DNA of 64,000 nucleotides, from the NCBI RefSeq assembly GCF_014189505.1, contig NZ_CP050303.1, positions 496,001-560,000 of the forward strand, in the 5' to 3' direction. This stretch comes from Phyllobacterium sp. 628 (GTDB lineage: Bacteria; Pseudomonadota; Alphaproteobacteria; Rhizobiales; Rhizobiaceae). Every line of letters starts with the position of its first letter. The first letter of the stretch is position 1. Of the stretch, positions 51,909 to 61,129 are shown piece after piece. A program made the position numbers and the translations under genes. The notes under the pieces were generated by a model. The model was not told the origin of the DNA. It ran no database searches and saw only the letters and a list, made by a program, of their open reading frames with translations.

Positions 51909-52799
51909 TTACATCTTTTCCACCCGGTGCGTTGCCGCAAGTTTCCTGTAGCTGGATGGGGTCAATCCGCACTCCCGTTTGAAATGACGGTTGAAGTTGG
52001 AGATGTTCTTGTAGCCGACATTGAAACAGATCGACGTAATCGGTTCGCTCTGTTCGTTGATCATGTTACAGGCGCGGCCAATGCGCAGCTTGTGAACGTA
52101 ATCGATGAAATTCTTGCCCGTCGTTTTCTTGAAATAGCGTGAGAAGGTCGAGGGAGCCATTTCCGCTAGTTCTGCAGCCACCGACATTCTCACATCATCA
52201 TGGATATTGCCGAGAATATAGGCCGTGACCCGCTGCATGATCGCCGCGCTGCTGGCATCGAGATTGGGTGCATAATCATGACTGGAGAGGATGATTTTCT
52301 CGTCGGTTTCGGCCATCAGCGAGATGAGTTCAAAGAACAGCGCCAAACGCTGCAACCCTTGTACCTTTCCAATTCGGTGCATCAGGTCAACGCCCTGCTC
52401 CTCGGCACTGCCGTAGAATTGCAATCCGCGCAGCGCCTGATCCAAAAGAACTCGGGGCGCCGTCATTTCCGGCATGATGTCTGCGGCACGGGCAAAGATT
52501 CGCGGATCGAATTGAAGCACCATATCGCGGCCCAACAGCGTTTCGCTACCGAAATTTGTGCTGACCCATTCATGCGGGAGATTGGAGCCGATGAGGCACA
52601 AATTCCCGGGCTGAAAATCGCCGATATGGTCGCCGACGAACGCTGTTCCGCTGGATTGGGTAATCAGATGGATTTCATATTCGGGGTGATAGTTCCAGCA
52701 GGCCAGCCGATAGGGATAGTCGTGCGTGAACCACCGGAATGAATGTCCGGGATCACACAGAATATGTTCCAGTTCGGCACTTTTTGCCGCTCCTATCAC
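51909..52799 (-). CDS. AraC family transcriptional regulator
   Basis: A 296-residue regulator. The N-terminal half has a cupin-like ligand-binding domain (YHPEYEIHLITQSSGTAFVG, FQPGNLCLIGSNLPHEWVS). The C-terminal AraC DNA-binding domain covers about residues 195-290, with MSVAAELAEMAPSTFSRYFKK and ITSICFNVGYKNISNFNRHFKRECGLTPSSYRK. I chose GTG at 52799 (MIGAAKSAEL), with GGGAGGAAAG just upstream. An upstream in-frame GTG at 52832 overlaps the ATPase gene. It is the last gene of the CUT1/xylitol-dehydrogenase operon, downstream on the same strand, and probably activates it in response to the polyol. Confidence 0.9.
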   Translation of the reverse strand: MIGAAKSAELEHILCDPGHSFRWFTHDYPYRLACWNYHPEYEIHLITQSSGTAFVGDHIGDFQPGNLCLIGSNLPHEWVSTNFGSETLLGRDMVLQFDPRIFARAADIMPEMTAPRVLLDQALRGLQFYGSAEEQGVDLMHRIGKVQGLQRLALFFELISLMAETDEKIILSSHDYAPNLDASSAAIMQRVTAYILGNIHDDVRMSVAAELAEMAPSTFSRYFKKTTGKNFIDYVHKLRIGRACNMINEQSEPITSICFNVGYKNISNFNRHFKRECGLTPSSYRKLAATHRVEKM

Positions 52800-52818
52800 G
52801 CCCTTTCCTCCCTCACCC

Positions 52819-53913
52819 TCAGGCCAGCGCACGGATCAATGTCAGCTGGCTCTCCCGGTCAAAGATATGAATATGCTTTTCATTGACCGTCAACCGGCAA
52901 GACTGCTTGACTTGCGGAGACGTACTGGCATCCAGCAGCGCACCGATCTCCACCGTCCCGAGGGCAAAATTGACCAGCGTCTCATTCCCCAGATACTCGA
53001 TGAGATCGACGACGCCTGCAATAATATTAATATCGCTGTTTTCGCCTGCAGGTTCCAGATGCGCAGGCCGGATACCGACTGTAACCGTTTGTCCGTCCCG
53101 CAGATCATACCGGTCCTTTTGCACCGTAAGCCGCGTTTCGCCACTTGTCAGAATGAAATTCCCGCCCTCCGATGAAACAACCATATCAATGAAATTCATC
53201 GAGGGCGTCCCAATGAAACTGGCAACAAATTTGGTGCGCGGATTCTCGTAGATTTCCTTCGGGGTGCCCAATTGTTCGATGCGCCCGTCTTTCAGAAGCA
53301 CGATACGGTCCGCCAGCGTCATCGCCTCCAACTGATCATGCGTTACATAGACGGTTGTCGTCTTCAAGGATTGGTGCAAACGGGCAATTTCCACACGCAT
53401 GTGGTTGCGCAACTTGGCATCAAGGTTGGACAGCGGTTCGTCGAACAGAAAAACCGCAGGTGTCTTGATCATGGCGCGGGCAATGGCCACCCGCTGCTGC
53501 TGACCACCCGATAGGGCTGCCGGTTTGCGTCCGAGATAAGTTTCGAGACCAAGCATTGAGGCGACGTCCCTCACCCGGCGATCGATTTCTGCTTTGGCAA
53601 CCCTCAGGCGCTTGAGACCAAACGCAATATTATCAAAAACAGTCATATGCGGATAAAGCGCGTAGTTCTGAAACACCATGGCAATATCGCGGTCACGCGG
53701 CGGCAGATCGTTCACAACCTTACCGGCAATGCTGAGTTCACCATCGGAGATTTCCTCCAAGCCGGCCAGCATGCGCAGGATGGTGGATTTTCCGCAACCG
53801 GAAGGCCCGAGGAAGACCACGAACTCGTTTTCCCGTACGGAAAGATCAAATTTGTGCACGACCTGATGATTGCCGTAGCGCTTGGTTATTTCCTTGCAAA
53901 CGATCGCAGCCAT
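52819..53913 (-). CDS. CUT1 ABC sugar/polyol transporter ATP-binding protein (UgpC/MsmK-like)
   Basis: A 364-residue ATPase with a TOBE-type C-terminus. Walker A is GPSGCGKSTILRML (about residues 36-49), the signature LSGGQQQRVAIARAM (about 135-149), Walker B VFLFDEPLSNLDAKL and the H-loop VYVTHDQLEAMTLAD. TOBE features are MNFIDMVVSSEGGNF and VTVGIRPAHLEPAG. Its ATG at 53913 overlaps the dehydrogenase stop (TGATG). Multi-substrate ATPases of this type (MalK/UgpC) may also serve other CUT1 importers. Confidence 0.95.
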   Translation of the reverse strand: MAAIVCKEITKRYGNHQVVHKFDLSVRENEFVVFLGPSGCGKSTILRMLAGLEEISDGELSIAGKVVNDLPPRDRDIAMVFQNYALYPHMTVFDNIAFGLKRLRVAKAEIDRRVRDVASMLGLETYLGRKPAALSGGQQQRVAIARAMIKTPAVFLFDEPLSNLDAKLRNHMRVEIARLHQSLKTTTVYVTHDQLEAMTLADRIVLLKDGRIEQLGTPKEIYENPRTKFVASFIGTPSMNFIDMVVSSEGGNFILTSGETRLTVQKDRYDLRDGQTVTVGIRPAHLEPAGENSDINIIAGVVDLIEYLGNETLVNFALGTVEIGALLDASTSPQVKQSCRLTVNEKHIHIFDRESQLTLIRALA

Positions 53914-54959
53914 CAGCGTGCATCCTTCCCGAGATGTATCTGCAGTTTTATGTCGCGCGGACGTCCTTCTGCCGCCCGTTCAAAGGCCTGCACACTGTCT
54001 TTGAACGCGTATGTTTCCGTGATGAGCGGCTTCAAATTGACCTTTTCCGAGGCAATAAGCGCCAATGCCCTGTCATAGACATTGGCATAGCGGAACACCG
54101 TTTCAATCCGGACCTCTCTCGACTGGGCCGAGACGATATCAAGATTGACCGGTTCCACCGGCATACCGACAAAAACTGCCGTTCCGCCCGGACGGATAAA
54201 CTCAAAAATGCCATTGAATGCGCTTGGATGGCCGCTGGCTTCAAAGACCACATCGACACCCCAATTATCAGTATGGCCGGCAACAAAAGCACCCAGATTG
54301 TCTTCGCGGCTATTGATTGCAACAATGCCGTCGTAAGAGGCAGCAATTCCCAGCTTTTGATCCTGAATATCGGAAATGATGACTTTGCTGCATCCGCCCG
54401 CAAGAGCGGCAAGGGCAACCATGATGCCGATTGGCCCTGCACCGATGACCAGGGCAACATCACCAGGTGTCACCCGCGCTTTGGTCACGGCCTGCATGCC
54501 AACGGCAAAAGGCTCGATCATCGCACCTTCGGCGAAGCTGACATTATCCGGCAGTTTGAATGTCAAATTGGCGGGGTGAATGACGAATGGTGTGAGGCAG
54601 CCATGCACGGGCGGCGTGGCCCAGAACACCACGTCCGGATCGAGGTTGTAAAGGCCGAGCCGGGTCGCGCGCGACTTGTCGTTGGCTATTCCAGGTTCCA
54701 TGCAAACGCGGTCACCCGGCTTGAGATGACGCACATTCGTGCCGGTTTCAACGACCGTGCCGGATGCTTCATGCCCCAGCACCATCGGCCGTTTCACAAC
54801 GTACGGTCCGATGCGACCGTGGGTATAATAGTGCACGTCGCTGCCACAAATACCGACGGTTTCAATGGCGATCTTTACGTCATCTGGACCCAGATCGAGC
54901 GGAAGTTCGATGTCACGCAGCGATAGATGGCGGGTCTTTTCCAGAACAAGAGCCTTCAT
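53913..54959 (-). CDS. Zinc-dependent alcohol dehydrogenase, D-xylulose reductase (xylitol dehydrogenase)-like
   Basis: A 348-residue medium-chain dehydrogenase. Catalytic zinc region: [17 protein letters not shown] (Cys near 38) and [15 protein letters not shown] (His near 63). The cofactor fold has [19 protein letters not shown]. The four structural-zinc cysteines of typical MDRs are missing, replaced by the [20 protein letters not shown] segment, a feature also of bacterial xylitol dehydrogenases. [18 protein letters not shown] is likewise typical. I chose ATG at 54959 with AAGGGG upstream. It likely oxidises the imported polyol (xylitol or sorbitol) to the ketose with NAD. The 5-bp gap to the permease gene supports coupling. 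Confidence 0.9.
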   Translation of the reverse strand: MKALVLEKTRHLSLRDIELPLDLGPDDVKIAIETVGICGSDVHYYTHGRIGPYVVKRPMVLGHEASGTVVETGTNVRHLKPGDRVCMEPGIANDKSRATRLGLYNLDPDVVFWATPPVHGCLTPFVIHPANLTFKLPDNVSFAEGAMIEPFAVGMQAVTKARVTPGDVALVIGAGPIGIMVALAALAGGCSKVIISDIQDQKLGIAASYDGIVAINSREDNLGAFVAGHTDNWGVDVVFEASGHPSAFNGIFEFIRPGGTAVFVGMPVEPVNLDIVSAQSREVRIETVFRYANVYDRALALIASEKVNLKPLITETYAFKDSVQAFERAAEGRPRDIKLQIHLGKDAR

Positions 54960-54964
54960 GCCCC

Positions 54965-55780
54965 TTAGTCCTTTTTCTTGAGTGCTGAATTGATGAACCC
55001 GCTCATGACCCCTACGAAAATCAGGGGCGGCAAGGAAAGGACAATGACCGAAGCATTGAGAATGCCCCATGGCACATTGCGTCCAAGCAGGGTGAATTCC
55101 GAGGCGATGATCGGCAGGGTCTTGGCATCGGATGTGGTGAGCATCAGCGCGATGAGAAATTCATTCCATACGAGAATGAAGCTGAAGATCACTGCACCGA
55201 TCAACGACTTTGCGGCGACGGGAAGAGCCACTTTGAAGAATACGGCATAGGGACCGTAGCCATCGACAATCGCAGCCTCCTCGATCTCCCTTGGTACGCG
55301 GCTGAAAGCCGGAATTGAGAGCCAGATGATCGTCGACATGGTGAGAAGCGTATAGGTGATGATCAACGCGGTTTTGGTGTCGTAAAGACCCAAATCCAGC
55401 CAGGTGGCGATAAGCGGTATCGCAACCGCCACAGGCGGCAGGAAACGCAGCGACAGGACAAAGAACTGGATATCGTCGGAAAAGCGGTTGGGATAACGCG
55501 CAACCGCATAGGCCGCAGGTATGCCAAGCGCTGCCCCGATCAAGACTGACGAACCCGCAATGACAATCGAATTGATCAGCCCATGCTGGACGTTTTCACG
55601 TCCCAACACATAGATGTAATTGTCGAGCGTTGGCGTGAAGAAAAACTTGGGCGTCGTCGAAACGATATCGACCAGCTGCTTGAACGAATTCAGGAACACC
55701 CAGAAAATCGGGAAAACGGCGATGATAACGAGGCCCGCGAGCACGAGCTTCGACACCGGTGATTTTGACTTTACTGCCAT
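54965..55780 (-). CDS. CUT1 ABC transporter permease (MalG-like)
   Basis: A 271-residue inner-membrane permease with about six helices and the EAA motif [23 protein letters not shown] near residue 180. I chose ATG at 55780 ([12 protein letters not shown]), which overlaps the end of the upstream permease gene (ATGGCAGTAA). A longer form would start 18 bp upstream. It is the second permease subunit, next to the dehydrogenase gene. Confidence 0.93.
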   Translation of the reverse strand: MAVKSKSPVSKLVLAGLVIIAVFPIFWVFLNSFKQLVDIVSTTPKFFFTPTLDNYIYVLGRENVQHGLINSIVIAGSSVLIGAALGIPAAYAVARYPNRFSDDIQFFVLSLRFLPPVAVAIPLIATWLDLGLYDTKTALIITYTLLTMSTIIWLSIPAFSRVPREIEEAAIVDGYGPYAVFFKVALPVAAKSLIGAVIFSFILVWNEFLIALMLTTSDAKTLPIIASEFTLLGRNVPWGILNASVIVLSLPPLIFVGVMSGFINSALKKKD

Positions 55781-56640
55781 TTGCGCACCCATTTCCACAG
55801 AATGGTGAAAGCAATGATCGTGGCCAGCATCATCAGCACGGCCATGCTGGAGGCGTAGGAGATCTTGCCCGCTTCAACAAAGCCTTGCGAAAAGGCGTAC
55901 ATGTCGAGTGTTTCCGTCGCGATACCCGGGCCGCCACGGGTCATGACATAGATAAGATCAAAAGCTCGCAGTGACTCGACCATCTTGACGAAGACAAGAC
56001 TGATCAACGGCGCGGCAAGCATGGGAATGCCAATGTAAAAATGCACTTCCCAGGTCTTCGCATTGTCGAGCCGCGCGGCTTCAAACGGCTGCGGTGGCAG
56101 CGTTTCCAGCAGTTTCAGAATGATCACTGAAAAGAAGAGTCCCCACTGCCACACATCGACAACCGCAACCGATGCCAGTGCGGTTGCAGGCAAAGACAGA
56201 AAATCAATGGGTGCGCCGGTCAATAGTTTGATGGGATAATTGATCAGGCCAAACAGCGGATTGAACATGAATTTCCACACAAATGCCGCTGATACACGCG
56301 GCAGCATCACCGGAATAATGAACAGGATGGAGATGAGTCTCCGCATGCGCGGTGAAGCTCTCTCGAAGAGGAAAATCGCCAGCAACACTGCAACCAGCAT
56401 AGTGGCTGTGACCGTCACCACTTCCCAGATCAGCGATATCCATATGGCGTTGATGAAACGCCGGTCGCCGAACAGATCGATGAAGTTGGCCAACCAGACA
56501 TAGCTGCTGTTCGGGAAACTCAATTCCCGGTTTTGCAAGGCGATGTTCACCGCAGCGATTGTCGGCACAAACGCCAATATGGCGAGCACGATCAGGGGCG
56601 GTATGAGAAAAACCGCAGGAAGACTTGTTTTCCGTTTCAT
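55771..56640 (-). CDS. CUT1 ABC transporter permease (MalF-like)
   Basis: A 289-residue inner-membrane permease with six predicted helices (first about residues 8-30). The EAA-like loop is PFEAARLDNAKTWEVHFYIGIP near residue 190. It ends KWVRKWQ at 55771 and overlaps the second permease start by 10 bp. The upstream 101-bp gap holds the hairpin at 56678-56713. Confidence 0.93.
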   Translation of the reverse strand: MKRKTSLPAVFLIPPLIVLAILAFVPTIAAVNIALQNRELSFPNSSYVWLANFIDLFGDRRFINAIWISLIWEVVTVTATMLVAVLLAIFLFERASPRMRRLISILFIIPVMLPRVSAAFVWKFMFNPLFGLINYPIKLLTGAPIDFLSLPATALASVAVVDVWQWGLFFSVIILKLLETLPPQPFEAARLDNAKTWEVHFYIGIPMLAAPLISLVFVKMVESLRAFDLIYVMTRGGPGIATETLDMYAFSQGFVEAGKISYASSMAVLMMLATIIAFTILWKWVRKWQ

Positions 56641-56677
56641 TCCGGCATTCCAAAATTTTGAACAGGGGCTTAAAAGT

Positions 56678-56713
56678 CTGGGGCTTCACACAAGGGGTGA
56701 AGTGAAGCCCCAG
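56678..56713 (-). promoter_or_regulatory. 12-bp intercistronic hairpin between binding-protein and permease genes
   Basis: The arms ctggggcttcac (56678-56689) and gtgaagccccag (56702-56713) are exact reverse complements around a 12-nt loop. It sits 28 bp after the binding-protein stop and 37 bp before the permease start. No U-run follows on the coding strand. It has no sequence similarity to the hairpins at 11002 or 18867, only the same position. Confidence 0.72.
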
Positions 56714-56741
56714 TCGACGCGACGGGAAGGGATTGTTCGGA

Positions 56742-58007
56742 TCAGCGCCGCGCGATCAGCTTGTTGGCGTAGGCTTCAAGTTCATCGAGTCCGCCCTTGA
56801 CGTCGGTACGCGTGCCGGTGATGAGCTCTTCAAGAATGATGCCCCAGCGGTCGCCAAGGTCAGGCCAGTCGGCATTGACCCAGAAATTGACATCGGTGTA
56901 TTGCGCGGTCTCGTTCAGGGCATTGCCAATTTCAGCGCCGTACTTCTTTTTGAACGCATCGCTATTGATGACACTGGTGCGGTTGATGTCACCAAAAATG
57001 CCCTGCTCCAGCCGGCGCTCTTCATTCTGCTTGGATGTTGCCCAGGCAATGAAAGCCCCGGCGCACTTCTTCGCTGCATCGTCAGCATTGGCCTTTGCCC
57101 CGATTGCAAGGCCATGGCCGTAGCCGCCGCCAACCAGCGGACGCGGCGGCACGGTATAACCGACCTTGCCCGCAACAGACGATTGCTTAGGATCTTCCGT
57201 CTGTCCCGCTAGCGGGCTCGACTCGATGATCATGGCCACGTTGCCGGAATTGAATGCTTCCGTAACCTCGGTCCAGCTGCCGGTCTGTGTGCCGGGCGCC
57301 GAATATTTGAACAGCCGCAGATATGTCTCCGTGGCTTTCATGGCGGCATCAGAGTTGAATGCGGGTTTGCCATCGACAAACCATTGTCCGCCGAACGCCT
57401 TGAAATAGGTCATCCAGCGCCAGACGTTGGCTCCCGACCCGCGCCCGCCGCGCAGAGCGGTTCCGTAGAAGCCTTTGGCCGGATCGTTCAACTTGGCGAG
57501 AGCGGCTTCATATTCTTCCAAAGTCTTGGGCGGGGTTATCCCAGCTTTTTCCAGAACATCCTTGCGATAATAGAGCAGGTCGCCGCCACCTTGAATGGGG
57601 GCGAAATAGGCAACGCCATTGTAGCTCGCTACCTTTTTGCGGCCCGCGTCAAAATCATCATAGTTGGCATCTGCGGGGTAATAATCGAGCAGCGGCACAA
57701 TCCACTTCGACTCCGCAAACAGCGCGACATTGGCTTCATCGATGTAATAGACATTATACTTGCCGGTCGTTGCGGCTTCAGCGCGTGACTTGGCGCGACG
57801 ATCGTTTTCGTTGAGATAGTCAAACTCAAACGATGCACCCGAAAGTTTCTTGAACTCGTCCTTGTAACTTTCAAGGAGGGTGAGACTATCACGTGGCTGT
57901 GCCAAAACCCGAACGGTACTGGTGCAGATTTGTGCGTTGGCAATATTTGCAAAAACAAGCAGGCTGGCGCCGCCCAACAGGGCAACACAATAAGACTTCC
58001 GTAACAT
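56742..58007 (-). CDS. CUT1 ABC transporter substrate-binding protein (SBP_bac_1 family)
   Basis: A 421-residue periplasmic binding protein with a signal peptide (about residues 1-25, cleavage after ANA). The maltose-binding-like fold shows FEFDYLNENDRRAKSRAEAA, DLLYYRKDVLEKAGITPPKTLEEYEAAL, YFKAFGGQWFVDGKPAF, and AFIAWATSKQNEERRLEQG. It is promoter-proximal in the xylitol/sorbitol-type operon. The upstream leader on the minus strand carries a small gcaggtg/cacctgc hairpin (58045-58068). Confidence 0.93.
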   Translation of the reverse strand: MLRKSYCVALLGGASLLVFANIANAQICTSTVRVLAQPRDSLTLLESYKDEFKKLSGASFEFDYLNENDRRAKSRAEAATTGKYNVYYIDEANVALFAESKWIVPLLDYYPADANYDDFDAGRKKVASYNGVAYFAPIQGGGDLLYYRKDVLEKAGITPPKTLEEYEAALAKLNDPAKGFYGTALRGGRGSGANVWRWMTYFKAFGGQWFVDGKPAFNSDAAMKATETYLRLFKYSAPGTQTGSWTEVTEAFNSGNVAMIIESSPLAGQTEDPKQSSVAGKVGYTVPPRPLVGGGYGHGLAIGAKANADDAAKKCAGAFIAWATSKQNEERRLEQGIFGDINRTSVINSDAFKKKYGAEIGNALNETAQYTDVNFWVNADWPDLGDRWGIILEELITGTRTDVKGGLDELEAYANKLIARR

Positions 58008-58205
58008 TGATTATCCTCCCAAAATCCATTTTCCTCAGGATATGGCAGGTGTTTCTCCTCTCACCTGCTCAATCCGGATGCAAAAATTGACAGGGAATAC
58101 CCAATGCCGATAGCAGCATATTTTCAAATAACTGATACGAATTTGCAAAATGTCACGACGATTCACCCCTTCTCCGATTGGATTTCCACATAACCAAAAA
58201 CGCAA

Positions 58206-58232
58206 AGGCGGCACCCATTGAAGGTGCCGCCT
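58206..58232 (-). terminator. Intrinsic terminator of the taurine/nitrate-type operon
   Basis: aggcggcacc (58206-58215) pairs exactly with ggtgccgcct (58223-58232), loop 7 nt. On the minus strand the stem is followed by TTGCGTTTTT. It lies 59 bp after the stop of the binding-protein gene 58292-59311, which is the last gene of that operon. Confidence 0.8.
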
Positions 58233-58291
58233 GCCAAATTTGTATTCTGAGAGAGTATCGCGGGAATGAGCCGGATCTCTGCTGAAACGAA

Positions 58292-59311
58292 TTAGCTGCC
58301 GTTGCGCGAATGAAGCTGGGGTATGAACAAGTCGGACCACGTCGCAGGCTTTACCTTGATCGTTCCGGCGAGATTCATGAACTCCGCAAATTGCATGACG
58401 CCGTTTGGCGTGGTGGAGAATTGCGAATCCTTGTCATTCAGCATCTGCAGAACTTCCTCGACGGAGACTTTGACTTTTGAGCTCTTGGAGAAAATCTCTG
58501 CCGCAGCCTGCTTGTTACCGGCAATGAATGCGTTTGCCTCATCAAGCGCCGCCAGGAATGCCTCCGTCGTTTTTGGATTGGCATCAACGAACTTCTTGGG
58601 CGCAAAGGTGACGTCCAGCGTGATATTGCCGATAACATCGACAGAATTGACCACACGGTGAACTTTGGGATCCTTCAACTCAAGATAGGAGAACGGCGGC
58701 GATGTGAAATGCGTGGTGATTTCAGTCTGACCGCTCGTCAATGCCGCAAGAGCCTCCGGATGCGGCAGGCTGACAGTCAACGGATCGAGCTTGGCATAGT
58801 TTTCGCGCCCGAATTCGTGGGCTGCCATCATCTGAAGCACGACTGCCGAAAGCGACGTCTTGATCCCCGGCAAGGCGATCTTGTCCTTGGAAGTCAGGTC
58901 CTTCAACGATTTGACCTCGGGGTTGTTTGAGTTGAGCCAAAGCGATGTTGCGCTGAGACCGCTGATGCCGACGACCTCAACATTCGGGATACCCTTGGCC
59001 TTTGCCCACAGCGTGACAAAACCCGGCGCACCGGTCCCGGCAAAATCGAGTGAACCAGCCATCATGGCGTCATTGATGACGTTGCCGCCGTCCAGCATCA
59101 GCCAGGTAACCTTGAGGTCGCCAAGGCCCGCTTTCGCCGCCTGCTTTTCCAATAGTTTCTGATTTTCCATGACGATGAGCGGCAGATAAAGAATGCCGTA
59201 TCCTTTGGAAATTCGCACTTCACTGACTTCGGCCAGTGCTGGCGCGGCAACAGCCGTCAACCCAAGACCGATGCCCAGTACCGCAGTGCATAGTTGTTTC
59301 AAGATGTTCAT
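58292..59311 (-). CDS. Nitrate/sulfonate/taurine-type ABC substrate-binding protein (SsuA/TauA-like)
   Basis: A 339-residue periplasmic protein with a signal peptide (about residues 1-28, ending ALAEV). It has the NMT1/SsuA-type fold: MENQKLLEKQAAKAGLGDLKVTW, MLDGGNVINDAMMAGSLDFAGTG, KDLTSKDKIALPGI and HPEALAALTSGQTEI. I chose ATG at 59311, preceded by GGAGGAATG, and not the GTG just upstream. The gene is the last in its operon (after ATPase and permease), so its position differs from the other importers here. The ligand might be an aliphatic sulfonate, nitrate or an unrelated small compound. Confidence 0.9.
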   Translation of the reverse strand: MNILKQLCTAVLGIGLGLTAVAAPALAEVSEVRISKGYGILYLPLIVMENQKLLEKQAAKAGLGDLKVTWLMLDGGNVINDAMMAGSLDFAGTGAPGFVTLWAKAKGIPNVEVVGISGLSATSLWLNSNNPEVKSLKDLTSKDKIALPGIKTSLSAVVLQMMAAHEFGRENYAKLDPLTVSLPHPEALAALTSGQTEITTHFTSPPFSYLELKDPKVHRVVNSVDVIGNITLDVTFAPKKFVDANPKTTEAFLAALDEANAFIAGNKQAAAEIFSKSSKVKVSVEEVLQMLNDKDSQFSTTPNGVMQFAEFMNLAGTIKVKPATWSDLFIPQLHSRNGS

Positions 59312-59356
59312 CACATTCCTCCCTTTATAATATACCGGCTCCCGGCGGTTTCTAAT

Positions 59357-60235
59357 TCAAGCCTGCATTCCCCAACGGCGAATGGTTTTCTTTTCAATCG
59401 TGGCAAAGATCAGGTTTTCGACGGCAAGACCGATCAGGATGACCGTGAACAGGCCGGCAAAGACATTCGCTGTCTCAAGCTGGTTGCGGTTTTCGAAGAT
59501 GAACCAGCCCAGTCCGCCCGAACCCGACGAGACGCCGAATACCAATTCGGCAGCAATCAGCGTGCGCCAGGCAAAAGCCCAGCCGACTTTCAAGCCGGTC
59601 AGGATCGATGGGAAAGCAGCGGGGATCAGAATGTGCCGGACAAGTGAAAGGCCGCGCAGACCATAATTCAACCCAACCATGCGCATCGTGCTGGACACTG
59701 ATCGGAACCCAGCATGGGTGTTGAGTGCGATGGCCCAAAGAACGGAGTGTACCAGGACAAAGATCACGCTACCCTGACCCAGACCAAACCAGATCAACGC
59801 CAATGGCAGCAAGGCAATGGCGGGCAGCGGATTGAACATCGATGTCAGCGTTTCAAGCAGGTCCGCGCCGATGCGTGAGCCGATGGCGAGGGTCGTCAGA
59901 AGTGCCGCAAGCACTACGCCGATGCCATATCCTATGAACAGCGTCTTCAGCGACGCCAATGTTCTGGCTGGAATGGTGCCATCAGCAATGTTGGAACAGA
60001 AAGCAGCAAACGTCTGAGAAAAACTTGGAAAAAGCAGCGGATTGCCAAGCCACCGGCCGTACAACTCCCAGGCGGCGGCAAGCACAAACAGGATGAAAGC
60101 TTTTCGCACTGCGCCAATACGGTAAACCCGTTCAAAGGCCGACAATGTCTTCTCGACCTGCAGGAAATCTTTCTTGGAATCGCCACGTACAATTTCGGGG
60201 CGCGTATGGAGAACTTCAGTCATGGCACACTCCAA
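59357..60235 (-). CDS. ABC transporter permease (SsuC/TauC-like)
   Basis: A 292-residue inner-membrane permease with about six helices (first about 43-61). The family loop is MVGLNYGLRGLSLVRHILIPAAFPSILTGLKVGWAFAWRTLI near residue 190-230, and it begins with a cytosolic 40-residue segment. It overlaps nothing but is 2 bp past the ATPase gene and 45 bp before the binding-protein gene. Part of the taurine/nitrate-type importer. Confidence 0.93.
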   Translation of the reverse strand: MECAMTEVLHTRPEIVRGDSKKDFLQVEKTLSAFERVYRIGAVRKAFILFVLAAAWELYGRWLGNPLLFPSFSQTFAAFCSNIADGTIPARTLASLKTLFIGYGIGVVLAALLTTLAIGSRIGADLLETLTSMFNPLPAIALLPLALIWFGLGQGSVIFVLVHSVLWAIALNTHAGFRSVSSTMRMVGLNYGLRGLSLVRHILIPAAFPSILTGLKVGWAFAWRTLIAAELVFGVSSGSGGLGWFIFENRNQLETANVFAGLFTVILIGLAVENLIFATIEKKTIRRWGMQA

Positions 60236-60237
60236 AA

Positions 60238-61014
60238 TTAGCTGGCGAACAGCATGTCGTTGATGCGGGTTTCGAGCGCCGCTTGCGCACCGGTCCCAAG
60301 CTCTTCGGGTGATATGCTGTTCAGTTCGGCTTTGACCTGCCCCGGATGCGGCGACAACAGCAGAATGCGCGTGCCGATACGGATCGCCTCCTCAATCGAA
60401 TGGGTGACGAAAAGCACGGTGAAGTGTGTATCGTCCCAAAGCTGCAGCAGTTCATCCTGCATCTTGCGCCGCGTCAGCGCGTCGAGTGCTGCGAAGGGCT
60501 CGTCCATCAACAGAACGTCCGGCTCCATCGCCATACCTCGCGCAATGGCCACGCGTTGCTTCATACCGCCCGACAACATGTGCGGAAAACTATCGATGAA
60601 TTTCGTCAGGCCAACCTTGTCGATGTAGCTGCGGGCACGCTCGCGTGCTTCCGCCGGTTTTGCCCGGCCACTGGCCGTCAGGGCAAAGATGACATTTTCA
60701 CCCACGGTCTTCCACGGCAGCAACTGATCGAATTCCTGAAAGACCATCATCCGGTCGGGACCGGGTTCGGTTACTTCCTTGCCCTTGAGGATTATCTGGC
60801 CTTCTGTCGGCGTGAGGTAGCCGCCAATCGCCTTGAGCAAAGTCGATTTCCCGCAACCTGAAGGTCCGAGCAGAACAAAGCGGTCCGATTGAAAAACCTG
60901 AAAATCAACGCGGTGCGTGGCGGTGACCAGCGTGTCCTGCGTCTTGTATTGCAACGTGACGCCCTCAACGCTCAACAATGCGCCGCGAGCATCAATCGAC
61001 TGATGCAAACTCAT
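60238..61014 (-). CDS. ABC transporter ATP-binding protein (SsuB/TauB-like)
   Basis: A 258-residue ATPase. Walker A is GPSGCGKSTLLKAI (about residues 45-58), the signature MLSGGMKQRVAIARGMAMEPDVLLMDEPFAALD (about 145-177), and the H-loop VLFVTHSIEEAIRIG. The signature form SGGMKQR is typical of the nitrate/taurine type. I chose ATG at 61014 (MSLHQSIDARG), preceded by GGGAGGAAGT. Upstream in-frame codons reach into the divergent regulator gene and are unlikely. It is the first gene of the operon. Confidence 0.94.
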   Translation of the reverse strand: MSLHQSIDARGALLSVEGVTLQYKTQDTLVTATHRVDFQVFQSDRFVLLGPSGCGKSTLLKAIGGYLTPTEGQIILKGKEVTEPGPDRMMVFQEFDQLLPWKTVGENVIFALTASGRAKPAEARERARSYIDKVGLTKFIDSFPHMLSGGMKQRVAIARGMAMEPDVLLMDEPFAALDALTRRKMQDELLQLWDDTHFTVLFVTHSIEEAIRIGTRILLLSPHPGQVKAELNSISPEELGTGAQAALETRINDMLFAS

Positions 61015-61057
61015 ACTTCCTCCCAATGCGTCTTCTCTTTCGTGCAACGCCGTAACG

Positions 61058-61086
61058 TTGACAAAACTCCCAGCGCGACTGTACTT
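61058..61086 (+). promoter_or_regulatory. Candidate promoter of the TctDE-like two-component genes
   Basis: TTGACA at 61058-61063, 17-nt spacer, then GTACTT at 61081-61086, in the 115-bp divergent gap. The -35 is perfect and the -10 weak. It would also be near the promoter of the ABC operon on the other strand. Confidence 0.4.
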
Positions 61087-61129
61087 GCGGTAACTGACAC
61101 ATACCTGACTCACGTTTCGGGGGCACGAT

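Noticed and set aside
53934-54926. A 330-codon plus-strand frame opposite the dehydrogenase gene
   Set aside because: It is antisense to an intact dehydrogenase with all its motifs. The frame itself has no recognisable motif.
58045-58068. Small gcaggtg/cacctgc stem in the leader of the CUT1 binding-protein gene
   Set aside because: Only 7 bp with a 10-nt loop. It may be chance, so I mention it in the gene entry but do not list it as a feature.
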